Shown piece after piece: positions 55,086 through 64,000 of a stretch of DNA of 64,000 nucleotides. Made by a program: the position numbers and the translations under genes. Under the pieces are notes generated by a model. The model was not told the DNA's origin and did not search any database. It saw nothing but the letters and a program-made list of their open reading frames with translations. Each line of letters opens with the position of its first letter. Position 1 is the stretch's first letter. Source of the DNA: Parastagonospora avenae f. sp. tritici 18332-5 (lineage: Eukaryota; Ascomycota; Dothideomycetes; Pleosporales; Phaeosphaeriaceae); assembly GCA_022559985.1 (NCBI GenBank), contig JAFJTR010000094.1, forward strand, positions 47,586 to 111,585. Direction: 5' to 3'.

Positions 55086-57322
55086 TAGAAGGGATACAAC
55101 CTTCTCTTAAAAGCACTCAAAGAGCTGATATTTGTGGGGGTTGAGACTTAGATATTTATTTGGCAGTTGACTGCTGCCTTCCAACACAGCCCCGCGCACG
55201 GACTCAATTTCCGCCGCGCATGAGGTCTATCGAAGCGAAATGTCATCGGATCCCCTCTACGCCCCTTGCTTGATAGGGCGTATCCAAAACTGGTTTCCGT
55301 GGCTCCATCTTCTATTATTCTTATCTATGAATCCCAAAATGGAAATATTCTCATGGAAGTAATAGTTAGCTTCCAGCGACACACGAATGTAGTGAATTAC
55401 ATCGCGCAGGTACAAAAATGATAGCTGTGTTGCATACATATGTTTGCATCGTTGTACAACCTGACGATCATCATTAGCGTTGACCTAGAATAGTGTGAAC
55501 AGAAGCTAAGCGCCCACCCACATGGCAGCATCCGCTCGCAAGGCCTATAGCACCCTGCGCGTACGCCGTTAGAGAAGCAAGAAGCATTGAGCAGTACTAA
55601 AGATCTATAGTGTCGCTCTTGTACGTAGGTTATCAGGTGCAGAAGCATAAATCATGCAAGCATGACTTGTTACGATGTTTAACAACGGGGCTGTAGATGG
55701 TTTGCCTAAAGACAGCGGAGGACGCGGAAGCGCAGCACCGCTCCAGTGAACAACTGAGTCATGCTACAATAGAGCCTCGAGCTCTGGCGACCGGGCGTGA
55801 TTTAGCCGGCCAAGTCTAGCGTCAGCACCTCGGAATCGAGCGCAACTCTCGGGATACATCTGCTATACTTTTGACTGCAAGCTAAGAGACTTTTGTAAGG
55901 ATACATCAGATATAAAGACATCTACTGCGGACAAAAGCAGGACGATCGTGCGACGCTTGCAGCAAGTCTTCGAGTTGCACGGTAAGCACAGCGTATACTT
56001 GAGAGATACTTCTAAGGAAGGCGCTTCATAATTTCAGGGTGTTATCCCAAGAATATATATTGCTCAAGATAGTTGTAGAATATGTTGTGTTGGGGTGTGT
56101 CTATCGCGTCTTGTTACGTAGGGTGTCTCGCTACGCAGGGATGGACATTACCTAGATCGTCTCAGACGTTTTCACAAATGCAATGCCAGTCTGCGATTCC
56201 TTTGCGAAGGTCTAGAAGGCACAATCGTTCTGAGGTCGCTACTTGAGGGGTCACGAGCAATGACCACGCCATTTTTAATACATGCACCTGTAGATGAGCA
56301 AAACGTCTGAATCTCCTGGATATTCTCCTGGGGACTCCTAACGGACCTCTTCGAGTGACACTGGTCCGCCCTGCTGCCGGCTGCAGTCAATTCCGGCGTA
56401 CAAATCATTGCACATTGCGACTGGTTCCCCGTCAACTGCAACGAACGCAAAGCCGGCCTCTACTTCAGGCACTCATAACCAGCGGCTCTGACGAGACTCT
56501 GCGGCAGTCTTTCCACTCCGATTGGGTGGAGCTACTGATTTTGGTACCCAGTTGGACGACCTACATGCCCCAGACCATGCAGTACCATTTTCGAAGGGAA
56601 TGGTGAAAGGAGGTCCTCGAGAAGCTGCTTCTGTCGCCATGGAAGAGTTCGGTGGACGTAGTCTATACTTGAAGGTGCTAGAATAGCGATACTATAGAAA
56701 GGTGTTGTGGGAAGGATATGTATGACAGATAGTTCTCCAAGGACGCACAGTAATATAGCTCTCAACCTCTGCTTGCTAAAATGCTTTTCTACATACAATT
56801 GTATGTTACAAATGCTTTCATACATTGTTATAATAGCTTCAAGCAATGAAAAACAAATGCGCCTGCGCTTTAGTGTTGTAATAACAACGAGTTCTTCAAG
56901 ACCGTCTTTGATCATACCCTTGACGCATGCATTGTGTATACTCAAAGAGGTTCTTTCTTCTTTTGAATGCTACTCAAATAGAACTCGTAGTGAATCGTTG
57001 CCTGCCGATTTAGCGAGGGCTCCGCACAGGTGAAGCTCGGGGAGTGATTCTCTTGGGGGGGTGTTCTCCTTTTCCCCTCCCCACGTGACCTGATACGTCG
57101 CGTCCCTCCGCTAAATATGCACCTCTCCTCTCATCGCATCACAAGCTTGTATAATCTACACTTCTCAACTGAACTGATCGACCATGTAATCTCACCCGCA
57201 CTCCCGCAACACACCTGCAGAATCTTGTACCTTTCGGTCATCTCCCATTCACCAATACACACAAAAACGACCTCACGACCGAACTCCGCGACACATCTGC
57301 GTACCCGTAAAGTCGACTGAAA
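55086..57322. other. Long gene-poor stretch
   Basis: About 2.2 kb, AT-rich; short frames only. The right end (57050-57322) contains CACGTG and a pyrimidine-rich leader that probably belongs to the next gene. Confidence 0.4.
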
Positions 57323-59167
57323 ATGTCGTTTTACCCTCCGCTTCAGATGCCCTCTCAATCCTTGCAGCAGACCGGTATGATATTCCACACTCCACGTAGA
57401 CCAGTGTCTACAGTCCAACCTCTAACATCAAGGCTAAACACTACTACAGACTTTTCTCGCACTCCAATTCCTCGCTCAGTCGCAGAGCTTTCGGAGGCAT
57501 TTTACAAGCCAGGTCCTGCTCCGACCGCGACGTTCACTACCCCCGGCAAGAAACCACCCAAGCAGAAAGCCCTCGAGCAGAACCAGCCGGAATATCTCAC
57601 GAGGAAATTCTTACAACAAGACGCGAACTGCCAGGAGAGCTCTGACTTCTATCCACTCCTTGGGCGTATCTTCGACTGCAGCGACCGTCTAGCAGGATAT
57701 CATGCATTGGATTATGAGAAGGTCGCAGGTTTCCGCTATTTCCTTCCCAACGGAAAATTGGCGTCGGAATGGAGGTACTTCTTCAAGATCATCCCTGGCC
57801 GTTACATGCAGATGGTGCCAAGTCAAGTCCGCCTGACATACGAGAACCAGAAAGATCTTGTGCCACAATCCATGGAGGGTTGGGTTGAAGACGCCTTAGC
57901 TTGGACTGGTACCCAAGAGGAAGAGCGCAGTCATCCCTACTTCCGTCACCTGCACGCCGACGATAGGGAGTATACTCTACGAACCCCTTTGCCGCAGGTC
58001 TTTTCCATGAAGCGAAAGCGCGATTCACTGCAGACGGATCCCATCGGGCCCTCGCCGGTGAGCCGCAGAACAAAGTTTCTTCGCACAATGTCGCCTGCAG
58101 AGAGCAATTCGTTCCATGCGTCTCACAACAAGATGCTGCCCCCCCAAGTCCATGGCCCCGTGCTTCCCACTTTCCAGCAAACTTCACCAGTACCGGTAGC
58201 TGCTACACAGGCTATCGAAACTCAGGCATTGCCACATTATGCGATGGTACCGCACCCTCCTCAGGCACAGGCTACCGTACCGCTTGGACTGCCAGTTCCA
58301 GTTGCTTTGACAGCACTCGTCGTGACAAAGCCTCCTGCCCGTCAATCGGTGACACCGCGAATTCCAATTCCTCTCTCGAAACAGGCTCGCAATAATCCTG
58401 CGCCCTTACAACCACCCGGCACTGTTGAGCACACTGGAAGAGGTAACGTCTCCAAGGCGTGGAGCAAAGAGCGAGTCCGTGCCTTCACTCACATACAAGG
58501 CTACCCTCGGCAAGAACTACCCTACTCCGCGGTCTCAGAGTATGGAGATGAGCTATCAAGGCATCACACTCCAAAGTCTATCGATCCGCGTTACTGTCCC
58601 TTCCCTACAACCATTGAGGAGAATCTGACGTATATGCACCTTGCGTCGACTTTGAACCGAGAGATGTGTGTGCGCGTGAAGAAGCACTGGACGGCGCAAC
58701 AAATCGTGGTCTACACGACTCATGCGCTAGGGCTCCAGAACCAAAGCAGCATTGTTCGTACGAAGCTCACGAAGCAGTTCCAAAAGTGCGTAGCAGGATT
58801 TGAGAAGGCAAATCCTGACCACCTCCGAACCGCTTCGTTGGCAAATATCTCCATGGAGAGTGGACTGAGTGGCGCCGACAAAATCACGCATGACTACTTT
58901 CTCCATGCTATGGGGAAGAACGTGGTCAATCATCCAGTCGGTTCGGCGGCTCAGATGCTGACCCACGTGATCCGTCATGTCGTGGAAGTTTCTCACGACC
59001 GGACCGCTCGCTTGAGTGAAGCCGCACGATATGCTCGGGCATGGGGTATCACCGTTCCCGTAGGCGAGCACATGGACGCCGACTTGGACGTCGCAGATGT
59101 GCCTGACCCGACCACTCTGGTGACTGCCAAGGCTGCATACTTGACTAAGTTCGGTCGGCTTCCGTAG
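57323..59167 (+). CDS. RCVQYA-family-like protein, copy H
   Basis: Single exon, 614 aa, from MSFYPPLQMPSQSLQQTGMI. The N-terminal half has its own conserved-looking block (GRIFDCSDRLAGYHALDYEK, FFKIIPGRYMQMVPSQVRLT) ending in the basic SMKRKRD. The middle is P/A/Q/V-rich and disordered. The C-terminal third aligns with the family: CPFPTTIEENLTYMHLASTL, VRVKKHWTAQQIVVYTTHAL (module I) and FLHAMGKNVVNHPVGSAAQM, LTHVIRHVVEVSHD (module II). The RCVQ residues are replaced by HVIRHV. Probably nuclear by its basic cluster; function unknown. No defect seen. Confidence 0.6.
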   Translation: MSFYPPLQMPSQSLQQTGMIFHTPRRPVSTVQPLTSRLNTTTDFSRTPIPRSVAELSEAFYKPGPAPTATFTTPGKKPPKQKALEQNQPEYLTRKFLQQDANCQESSDFYPLLGRIFDCSDRLAGYHALDYEKVAGFRYFLPNGKLASEWRYFFKIIPGRYMQMVPSQVRLTYENQKDLVPQSMEGWVEDALAWTGTQEEERSHPYFRHLHADDREYTLRTPLPQVFSMKRKRDSLQTDPIGPSPVSRRTKFLRTMSPAESNSFHASHNKMLPPQVHGPVLPTFQQTSPVPVAATQAIETQALPHYAMVPHPPQAQATVPLGLPVPVALTALVVTKPPARQSVTPRIPIPLSKQARNNPAPLQPPGTVEHTGRGNVSKAWSKERVRAFTHIQGYPRQELPYSAVSEYGDELSRHHTPKSIDPRYCPFPTTIEENLTYMHLASTLNREMCVRVKKHWTAQQIVVYTTHALGLQNQSSIVRTKLTKQFQKCVAGFEKANPDHLRTASLANISMESGLSGADKITHDYFLHAMGKNVVNHPVGSAAQMLTHVIRHVVEVSHDRTARLSEAARYARAWGITVPVGEHMDADLDVADVPDPTTLVTAKAAYLTKFGRLP

Positions 59168-59570
59168 ACAGATTGCGGCGGCCAAGCTCGGATGCCGCAG
59201 ATTGCTGACACGAAAATGTAGTTGGTAGGAACGAATAAAACTTGGCGGGTAGCTTTTTTGCCTGGATGTCCCAAAGACCCCGTACCTAGTTAAATACTAG
59301 GTGTCTTGCTGTCAGATTGAATGAGTTCAGTAGACGGATCTGAGTTCAAGTGTAATGACTTTATTGATTGTTATTTTTCTGTTCTCCTCCGCCCTGTATT
59401 CTGTTTTTCTTTGTGTTGTTACAGCCGAGCTTTATGTCACTCGACTATCCCTAATAGTGTCTGATTATAGATGAAGAGATGAAGAGATGATAGATTAATG
59501 AAATTGATGATGATGTGTTCGTGTTCTATCTCTACGAGGTTCGATCCCTTAACGTGTTTATCAGTCCCTG

Positions 59571-59749
59571 TGTCAGATTTAAAAGGTTCTTAATGATGTT
59601 AACAATTGAAGTGAATGATTGTCCTCTGGTCTGATCTATGAACCGGTGGCTTTTATCCCCCGCCCTTGTGCGACCAGCTGCGCGGTCCATTCCATGCAGT
59701 TCCATTCCAGCCGAGCCTGTGTTGCGGCCAGCCTTGCTCATATCTGACA
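59571..59749 (+). mobile_element. Solo LTR, type B
   Basis: 179 bp, TGTCAGATTT at the start and TATCTGACA at the end (8-bp terminal inverted repeat TGTCAGAT/ATCTGACA). It is flanked by CCCTG (59566-59570) and CTCTG (59750-59754), one mismatch. Similar along its length to 17549-17730 in the other orientation. Confidence 0.65.
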
Positions 59750-59813
59750 CTCTGCTTCTCTCGCATAAGACTCTCTTTGTCGGATTGTGAGTATCGGTAG
59801 GTGCGCTCTTTAT

Positions 59814-59876
59814 AGCTGTCTCAATACAACAACCTTCTTCCTCCTTCATATCTACACTGTGCTCCCAGATCCAACA
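59814..59876 (+). mobile_element. Fragment sharing the 3' part of LTR type A
   Basis: CTCAATACAACAACCTTCTT through CTACACTGTGCTCCC to ATCCAACA matches the 3' part of the type A LTRs at 28289-28458 and 61844-62012. The 5' part is different or replaced, so this is a related or recombined LTR next to the type B insertion. Confidence 0.55.
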
Positions 59877-59973
59877 GATGATCCACATCAAGATTCCAAG
59901 AGACCTTTTGGAGAGGCCATTCGCGAGACGGAAGGAGGGCGGCGCGTGATTCCCTCCCGAGGGTCTACTCTAC

Positions 59974-60756
59974 ATGGCTGTGGTGCATGCCGGCCTGCAC
60001 ATGGATCATTTTGATGTGAATGGTTCAACAAGCCCGATCCACAGTCAGGCCGCTCCAGGACAAGTTGATGACCGCCTTCTTGGAGCGCTGAAAATCATGG
60101 CCTACGAGCTTACGGTCGTAGGTACATCGACAAGCCCCCCTGATTTATGTTTACTGATCGTGTGTGCAGTGGTTTCCTACACACGGCCGGGATTGGGAGG
60201 ATTGGGGCAAACGGCCGGCTGGTAATGGCTGGTCGCCGAGTCAGGTGGCGAGGCTTGCAGTACGTTTGATGTTCTGCCATTCCGATTTCGTGAGTTTAAC
60301 CCGCGACAGAATAAAGCGCGCGACACGGATGAGACAAAGGGAATTCTCCAAAGCACCATCGAAAATCAGTTCAGCAAACATGCGCCACTGGCAAGGCGTA
60401 CTGAGACTGAAGTGTTTCCCTGCGATAGCTGGGCCCATCCAGGCGCTCTAAGTTTCATCGACTACCACGTCCGACATCTGGCCACAGGCGTGGGCCGCAC
60501 CGAGTTTCCAAGTGGAGCAGATAGAGAACCAGTGACTGCAGCCATCGAGTATGTCCTCGATCACCCGGAACACATGATGCTCAAGGTGAGCGAGGTGGAA
60601 GAGTTCGTAGCACACTTTGGTCTTGACACTGGTGCGACCTTCGTGCGCCATGGCTCCGGGCTCAATTTTGATCGAGATGCAATCGGTCGGCTGCAACGCC
60701 AACTCACCGTGTATCGCAAACTTTGCGAACAGAGACGGAAGAACGTTTCGTCTTAG
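59974..60756 (+). CDS. RCVQYA-family-like protein, copy I
   Basis: Three exons, 59974-60117, 60170-60259 and 60310-60756, with introns of 52 nt (GTAGGT..GTGCAG) and 50 nt (GTACGT..GACAG), all phase 0, giving 226 aa. Starts MAVVHAGLHMDHFDVNGSTS. Module I is split by the introns: LGALKIMAYELTV, then NGWSPSQVARLANKARD, the clearest helix-turn-helix-like reading in the window. Module II: FIDYHVRHLATGVGRTEFPS, then REPVTAAIEYVLDHPEHMML and EVEEFVAHFG, followed by FDRDAIGRLQ (compare QIFARRQ in copy F). It is the shortest copy, with no low-complexity tail. It lies about 100 bp after an LTR fragment, which may supply its promoter. Confidence 0.6.
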
Positions 60757-61680
60757 GGATGCAACAGTTTCTTCATCATTGTAGTCAACTCGAAAATCCT
60801 GCGAGCAGGGTCGACAATATAGGAACTGTCTCCCTGAACATGGAGTTTTCTCCTGGGGTCAATTTGCGGAAGGACAGCATCCACGGTCTGTGTGCGCTAC
60901 TCGCATACCACTGAGGCTGCCCGAGAAGCGTTTCTGAGTGCCTGAGGACGCAGTTACAACCTCTTTTTCCTGGTCGCTTACATGTATAGAAAGAAGCAGA
61001 AGGTTTGGCTGTCTTTACCTCCTTTTCGCAACGCACGCGGATTACTTTTGAGTCCAGCATAGCTTCTCGATAGCTGAATGCATTACATGTTCGCTCCACT
61101 TAGCCGCTAATCGCTTCCCTGAAAAATTCACAAAGCATTTGGTCTCAAAAAAGGTTCCATGGTTGTCGATGTGATCAGCGCATGCAAGTATGTGATGGCC
61201 AACGTCTCTCATGCCTGATTGCAACAGCCACGCCAGTCGCTCGAGGTGATTACGACACAAATTTCAAGCGTATTTGAAAAATGGCTCGCGCCGTGGAACT
61301 CAGTACAGATACTGTGTTTTAGTTAAGTCCACATTCTGCTCGTTTGGCTTGACTGACCTTTGCCATAAGACACAAATTCTTGCCCGACTGCTGGACGACA
61401 ATCTCCTAATATACCAGCGCTACACAGAGTGCGTTGACATTGTCCTAGTATGAGTTTGAGGCTTCAGACGTTTCGGTCTGTTTGATGCGCTTGCCATACT
61501 CGGATTGACTAAATCAGGCTGACGATAAGACAGATAGCCTTCTGCTGACGGACAAGTACGTGGATTCGTGAGCGGGATTTTTTCGCTGCTCATTACACCT
61601 GGCGAAGTCTTCAATACAGCCCTGGTCGTGGTCGGCTAAACAAAAGCTTCCGGAAAGTAGGCCTGGACGTGACCTCCTAT
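60757..61680. other. Gene-poor stretch
   Basis: About 900 bases. A minus-strand frame at 61042-61260 (HLERLAWLLQSGMRDVGHHI) is protein-like but isolated. Not called. Confidence 0.35.
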
Positions 61681-61701
61681 TGACGTTGACTCGGATTCCA
61701 C

Positions 61702-62416
61702 GATGCGATGACCGCAGCGTTCCCACAATCGGAATATCCTTCTTGAAAGGTCGTCGACGTGGCTGCGACTGTTGGTTGATGTCCAACGATCTAGTGGTGA
61801 CGTCCTTGATGATGCGCTACCCGCTGAGCCCGTCGAATGTATGTGTTGGATGTGGGAGCACAGTGTAGATATGAAGGAGGAAGAAGGTTGTTGTATTGAG
61901 AGAGCGAGAGAGAGCGATTATATACACAACCAGATGAGTAATCAAGTGACTAACAGAGTCACGTGAGATACAGTTCACAGTGTACCGTGTGAACTGAGGT
62001 GCCAGGCTGACAGTATGTATCAAAACCAGTGGGGCCCGAAGGCCTGCAACGACTCCTTCTCTTTGCGGTCAGCTGCAGCTATGGCAGTTCGATACGGTGT
62101 ACCAGGACCCAGGACCAGCGTGCGTCTTGTTGGTGGATCCTCGGATGCTTACATGTGCCCGCACATAACTTCCAGAAACGCATCCAATGTGGCACATAGT
62201 GGCATAGTCGATACAAAGCTCCCATGCCTTGCGGATGCAAACTCGCTACCGTACCTGCTCGATGACAAAAGCTGGCTGCAGGGGTTTCCCGTCTCTCCTT
62301 TCCAGGCTCTTGAAACGTTGACGACCAACAAAGTTCCGCATCTCATCACGCTCAAAGGCGTGATTGCCGACGTGATGCGGGAGCTTGAGGACTCGTCGTC
62401 CACGCTTCTGCAGTAG
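61702..62416 (+). pseudogene. Open frame split by a solo LTR
   Basis: Upstream of the LTR the frame reads NILLERSSTWLRLLVDVQRS and ends VECM; downstream it continues YQNQWGPKACNDSFSLRSAA to a stop at 62416. Removing 61844-62012 and one GTATG joins the two in frame, giving about 180 codons without a stop. The later part (LPYLLDDKSWLQGFPVSPFQ, VIADVMRELEDSSS) is protein-like. No domain recognised and no start identified, so this may be one exon of a former gene. Confidence 0.4.
61844..62012 (-). mobile_element. Solo LTR, type A, with perfect 5-bp target duplication
   Basis: 169 bp, TGTTGGATGTGGGAG at the left and GTGCCAGGCTGACA at the right, flanked by GTATG at 61839-61843 and GTATG at 62013-62017. 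It is the reverse complement of the element at 28289-28458, with the same CACGTGA, TATATAA and CTCTCAATACAACAACC features. Confidence 0.85.
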
Positions 62417-62979
62417 AGTGCGATGTCGTGGCGGGGCAGTAGCCTACGACACAAGGCGCCTTGCCGACGTCTGAGCTTTTTTTCGTGTCTCCTGAGCAGC
62501 TAGGTTATCGCGAGCCAGCTGGTCGCATCCGTGTCGGAGCTTGCTCAGGTGCCCAGGCGGCACCCCTGACCACCGCTGCAGGAAGAGTTCGATGTCCCGA
62601 TCACGTTCGCATGTCGACAGATGAAAGAGACGCATAGGCTGTGAGCAGGTCGCCGGGAGCAAGCTCTATACCAGTTGGTTTGGTACTAGGTGTTTCAATC
62701 TAGGGCACTGTCAGTATGTGGCCCTCCATGTCGCTAGTTAGCAGGGATTGTACCAGCGTTCAGAGGCGCCATACAATTAGAACACAGTCTCCGTTACGAG
62801 CGCTCTCTTTTGAGACAACGCAGGTACCGCTAACAGTTTTACCTCGGTCGTTCCCGTGTTCTTCCGCTCTCTTTATCTGGCATCTGCGATATCCTCCTTC
62901 TTGGGTCTCGCAAGACAGCCGTCTCATGCGCACGCGTCTCCTATCACAACTGTCAGCTATCTATACACATGAGAGCAGA

Positions 62980-63366
62980 TCATCCGCTGCTGGTCTGGCC
63001 ACCGCTAGAAGTACCTTTGGCCAAGCTCGAAGGTGGCTCTCCTATAAGTTCCACCAAATGAACAGTTGTATTTAGCAGGCACATGGTCGTCTCCTCGATT
63101 GTGCGTGGAAGATAAGGCGCTCGGAGGTCAATTTCCCTGGGTGAACTACGCGGATAATGCTCAGCCACTGCGAAATCTACCAGCAGTATCTTTGCCTCGC
63201 GGTCCGAGGAGGCCAATAACCGTCGAACTTTTTCGATAGCCTCATAACTCTTGAATAGAGGCTCGCTATATGTGCTGAAAGTCACAATAGGTTCTTTAGT
63301 CTCCCCGAAGAGGAGGATGATGTTGCTCAGAAGGTGCGTGACATCTGGAAGGACACGAGCCCATAG
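62980..63366 (-). pseudogene. Protein-like fragment of unknown family
   Basis: Open without an ATG from 63366: DVTHLLSNIILLFGETKEPI, VTFSTYSEPLFKSYEAIEKV, KILLVDFAVAEHYPRSSPRE, then APYLPRTIEETTMCLLNTTV, ending at 62980. Another frame just upstream (63578-63327, MLSGHKDLVDGRFPKQSSWC) meets it near 63345 with a one-base shift, so a frameshift or missed intron is likely. The alternation of strands and helices looks like a real folded domain, but I cannot name it. Confidence 0.35.
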
Positions 63367-63578
63367 CTACTAAGCGAGCTCCTACACCAGGACGATTGTT
63401 TCGGAAAGCGACCATCTACCAGATCCTTGTGTCCGCTCAGCATGACTTTTTGGGGCCGGAGTCTTGGGGCCAAACCGCCAGGTGACGAAGAAATGAGAGT
63501 TCCAAGGCGTGGTGTACTCAAAATGGCAAAGAGAAAGAGCAGGAAGTGGGGACTGCGTACGAGAGGGCACTTTAGCAA

Positions 63579-64000
63579 CGTTCTATCATTTGGTACCTTC
63601 TTGATTCCGCCCAGACTCTATCTGCTATGGTAACCGCTACGTGGCAGCAAACAACCCTTTCCAGGCGTCTTCTGTCGCAGCACTCACTATAACACTTCCT
63701 CGCGGCTGGCAGACAGACCCTTCTCCTCTTCTCCTCGACAAAATGGAACCCATAACTCCTGAAATTGCGTTGAACAGGCAAAATCTCTCCAAAACTGGTT
63801 CTTCAATCCAGGTATCGCAACGCCTTTCCTCTGTTCCAAGGAAAATACTGTCAATGTTAGTAGCACTTCCTTTACAGCGTGATATTTACAGTAACTGGGT
63901 GTATGTCCAAACAGCGGCATTGAGGTGCACAGTTAGCAGTCACGTGACATAGTCTCGTGTAACGTCGTACGCACAAAGGGATAAATATCTTTCCTTCGCA
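63579..64000. other. Window end, no supported gene
   Basis: Short overlapping frames only. A TCACGTGAC near 63942 resembles the type A LTR motif but is isolated. Confidence 0.35.

Noticed and set aside
59541..59552. Possible tRNA T-loop (GGTTCGATCCC)
   Set aside because: No matching acceptor stem, anticodon arm or D-arm could be found around it.

Overview
The window looks like nuclear DNA of a filamentous ascomycete, most likely a dothideomycete. The genes carry short introns (about 38-130 nt, mostly 45-60) with GT..AG ends and CTAAC/CTGAC-like branch points. Housekeeping genes of clear fungal type (Exo70, a cytosolic-PLA2-like lipase, a ketopantoate-reductase-like enzyme, a peroxisomal 3-ketoacyl-CoA thiolase) sit between long stretches of accessory, fast-decaying DNA. 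No rRNA, tRNA, CRISPR array or prokaryotic feature was recognised.

Layout. 0-10.3 kb is a conserved-gene zone: EXO70 (-), a decaying dynamin/SLIP-GC-like GTPase (-), a PLA2-like protein with a newly inferred mitochondrial-type N-terminal exon (+) and a PanE/ApbA-family oxidoreductase (-). 12-30 kb is dominated by a diverged family of proteins of unknown function, here called the RCVQYA family, arranged on both strands together with a GPI-anchor-like secreted protein, satellite expansions and short solo LTRs. At 34.1-35.5 kb lies the thiolase with a PTS2 signal. 35.5-42.5 kb is a cluster of seven 2EXR-type genes (LPxE(L/I)R motif), two of them pseudogenes and five apparently intact; most share one phase-2 intron just before the motif. 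43-46 kb holds small hypothetical and secreted-protein candidates. 47-64 kb returns to accessory DNA: a further RCVQYA member, a decayed unknown gene, a PD-(D/E)XK nuclease-like gene, a HET-domain fragment, two more RCVQYA members and more solo LTRs.

Main observation. About ten loci (12.1, 14.8, 16.4, 18.6, 23.8, 24.2, 30.2, 47.4, 57.3 and 60.0 kb) share a two-module architecture. Module I has a helix-turn-helix-like pattern (NG-x(3-6)-(I/V)-x(3)-VN-x(2)-R) and module II carries a signature of the form LTRCVQYA-x(3)-P-x-E-x-W-x-FP-x-DF-x(2)-L-x(3)-LG. Both are embedded in disordered, P/Q/A-rich sequence with candidate nuclear localisation signals. Several copies are broken by CAR-to-TAR stop codons (RIP-like C-to-T change), by satellite slippage or by LTR insertion. 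In the 30 kb copy, removing the LTR and one target duplication restores an open frame of about 66 further codons. I do not recognise this family from named domains.

Limits. All calls come from reading the sequence by eye. Splice sites are inferred from consensus and phase, homology is by motif recognition, and no alignment or database search was run.
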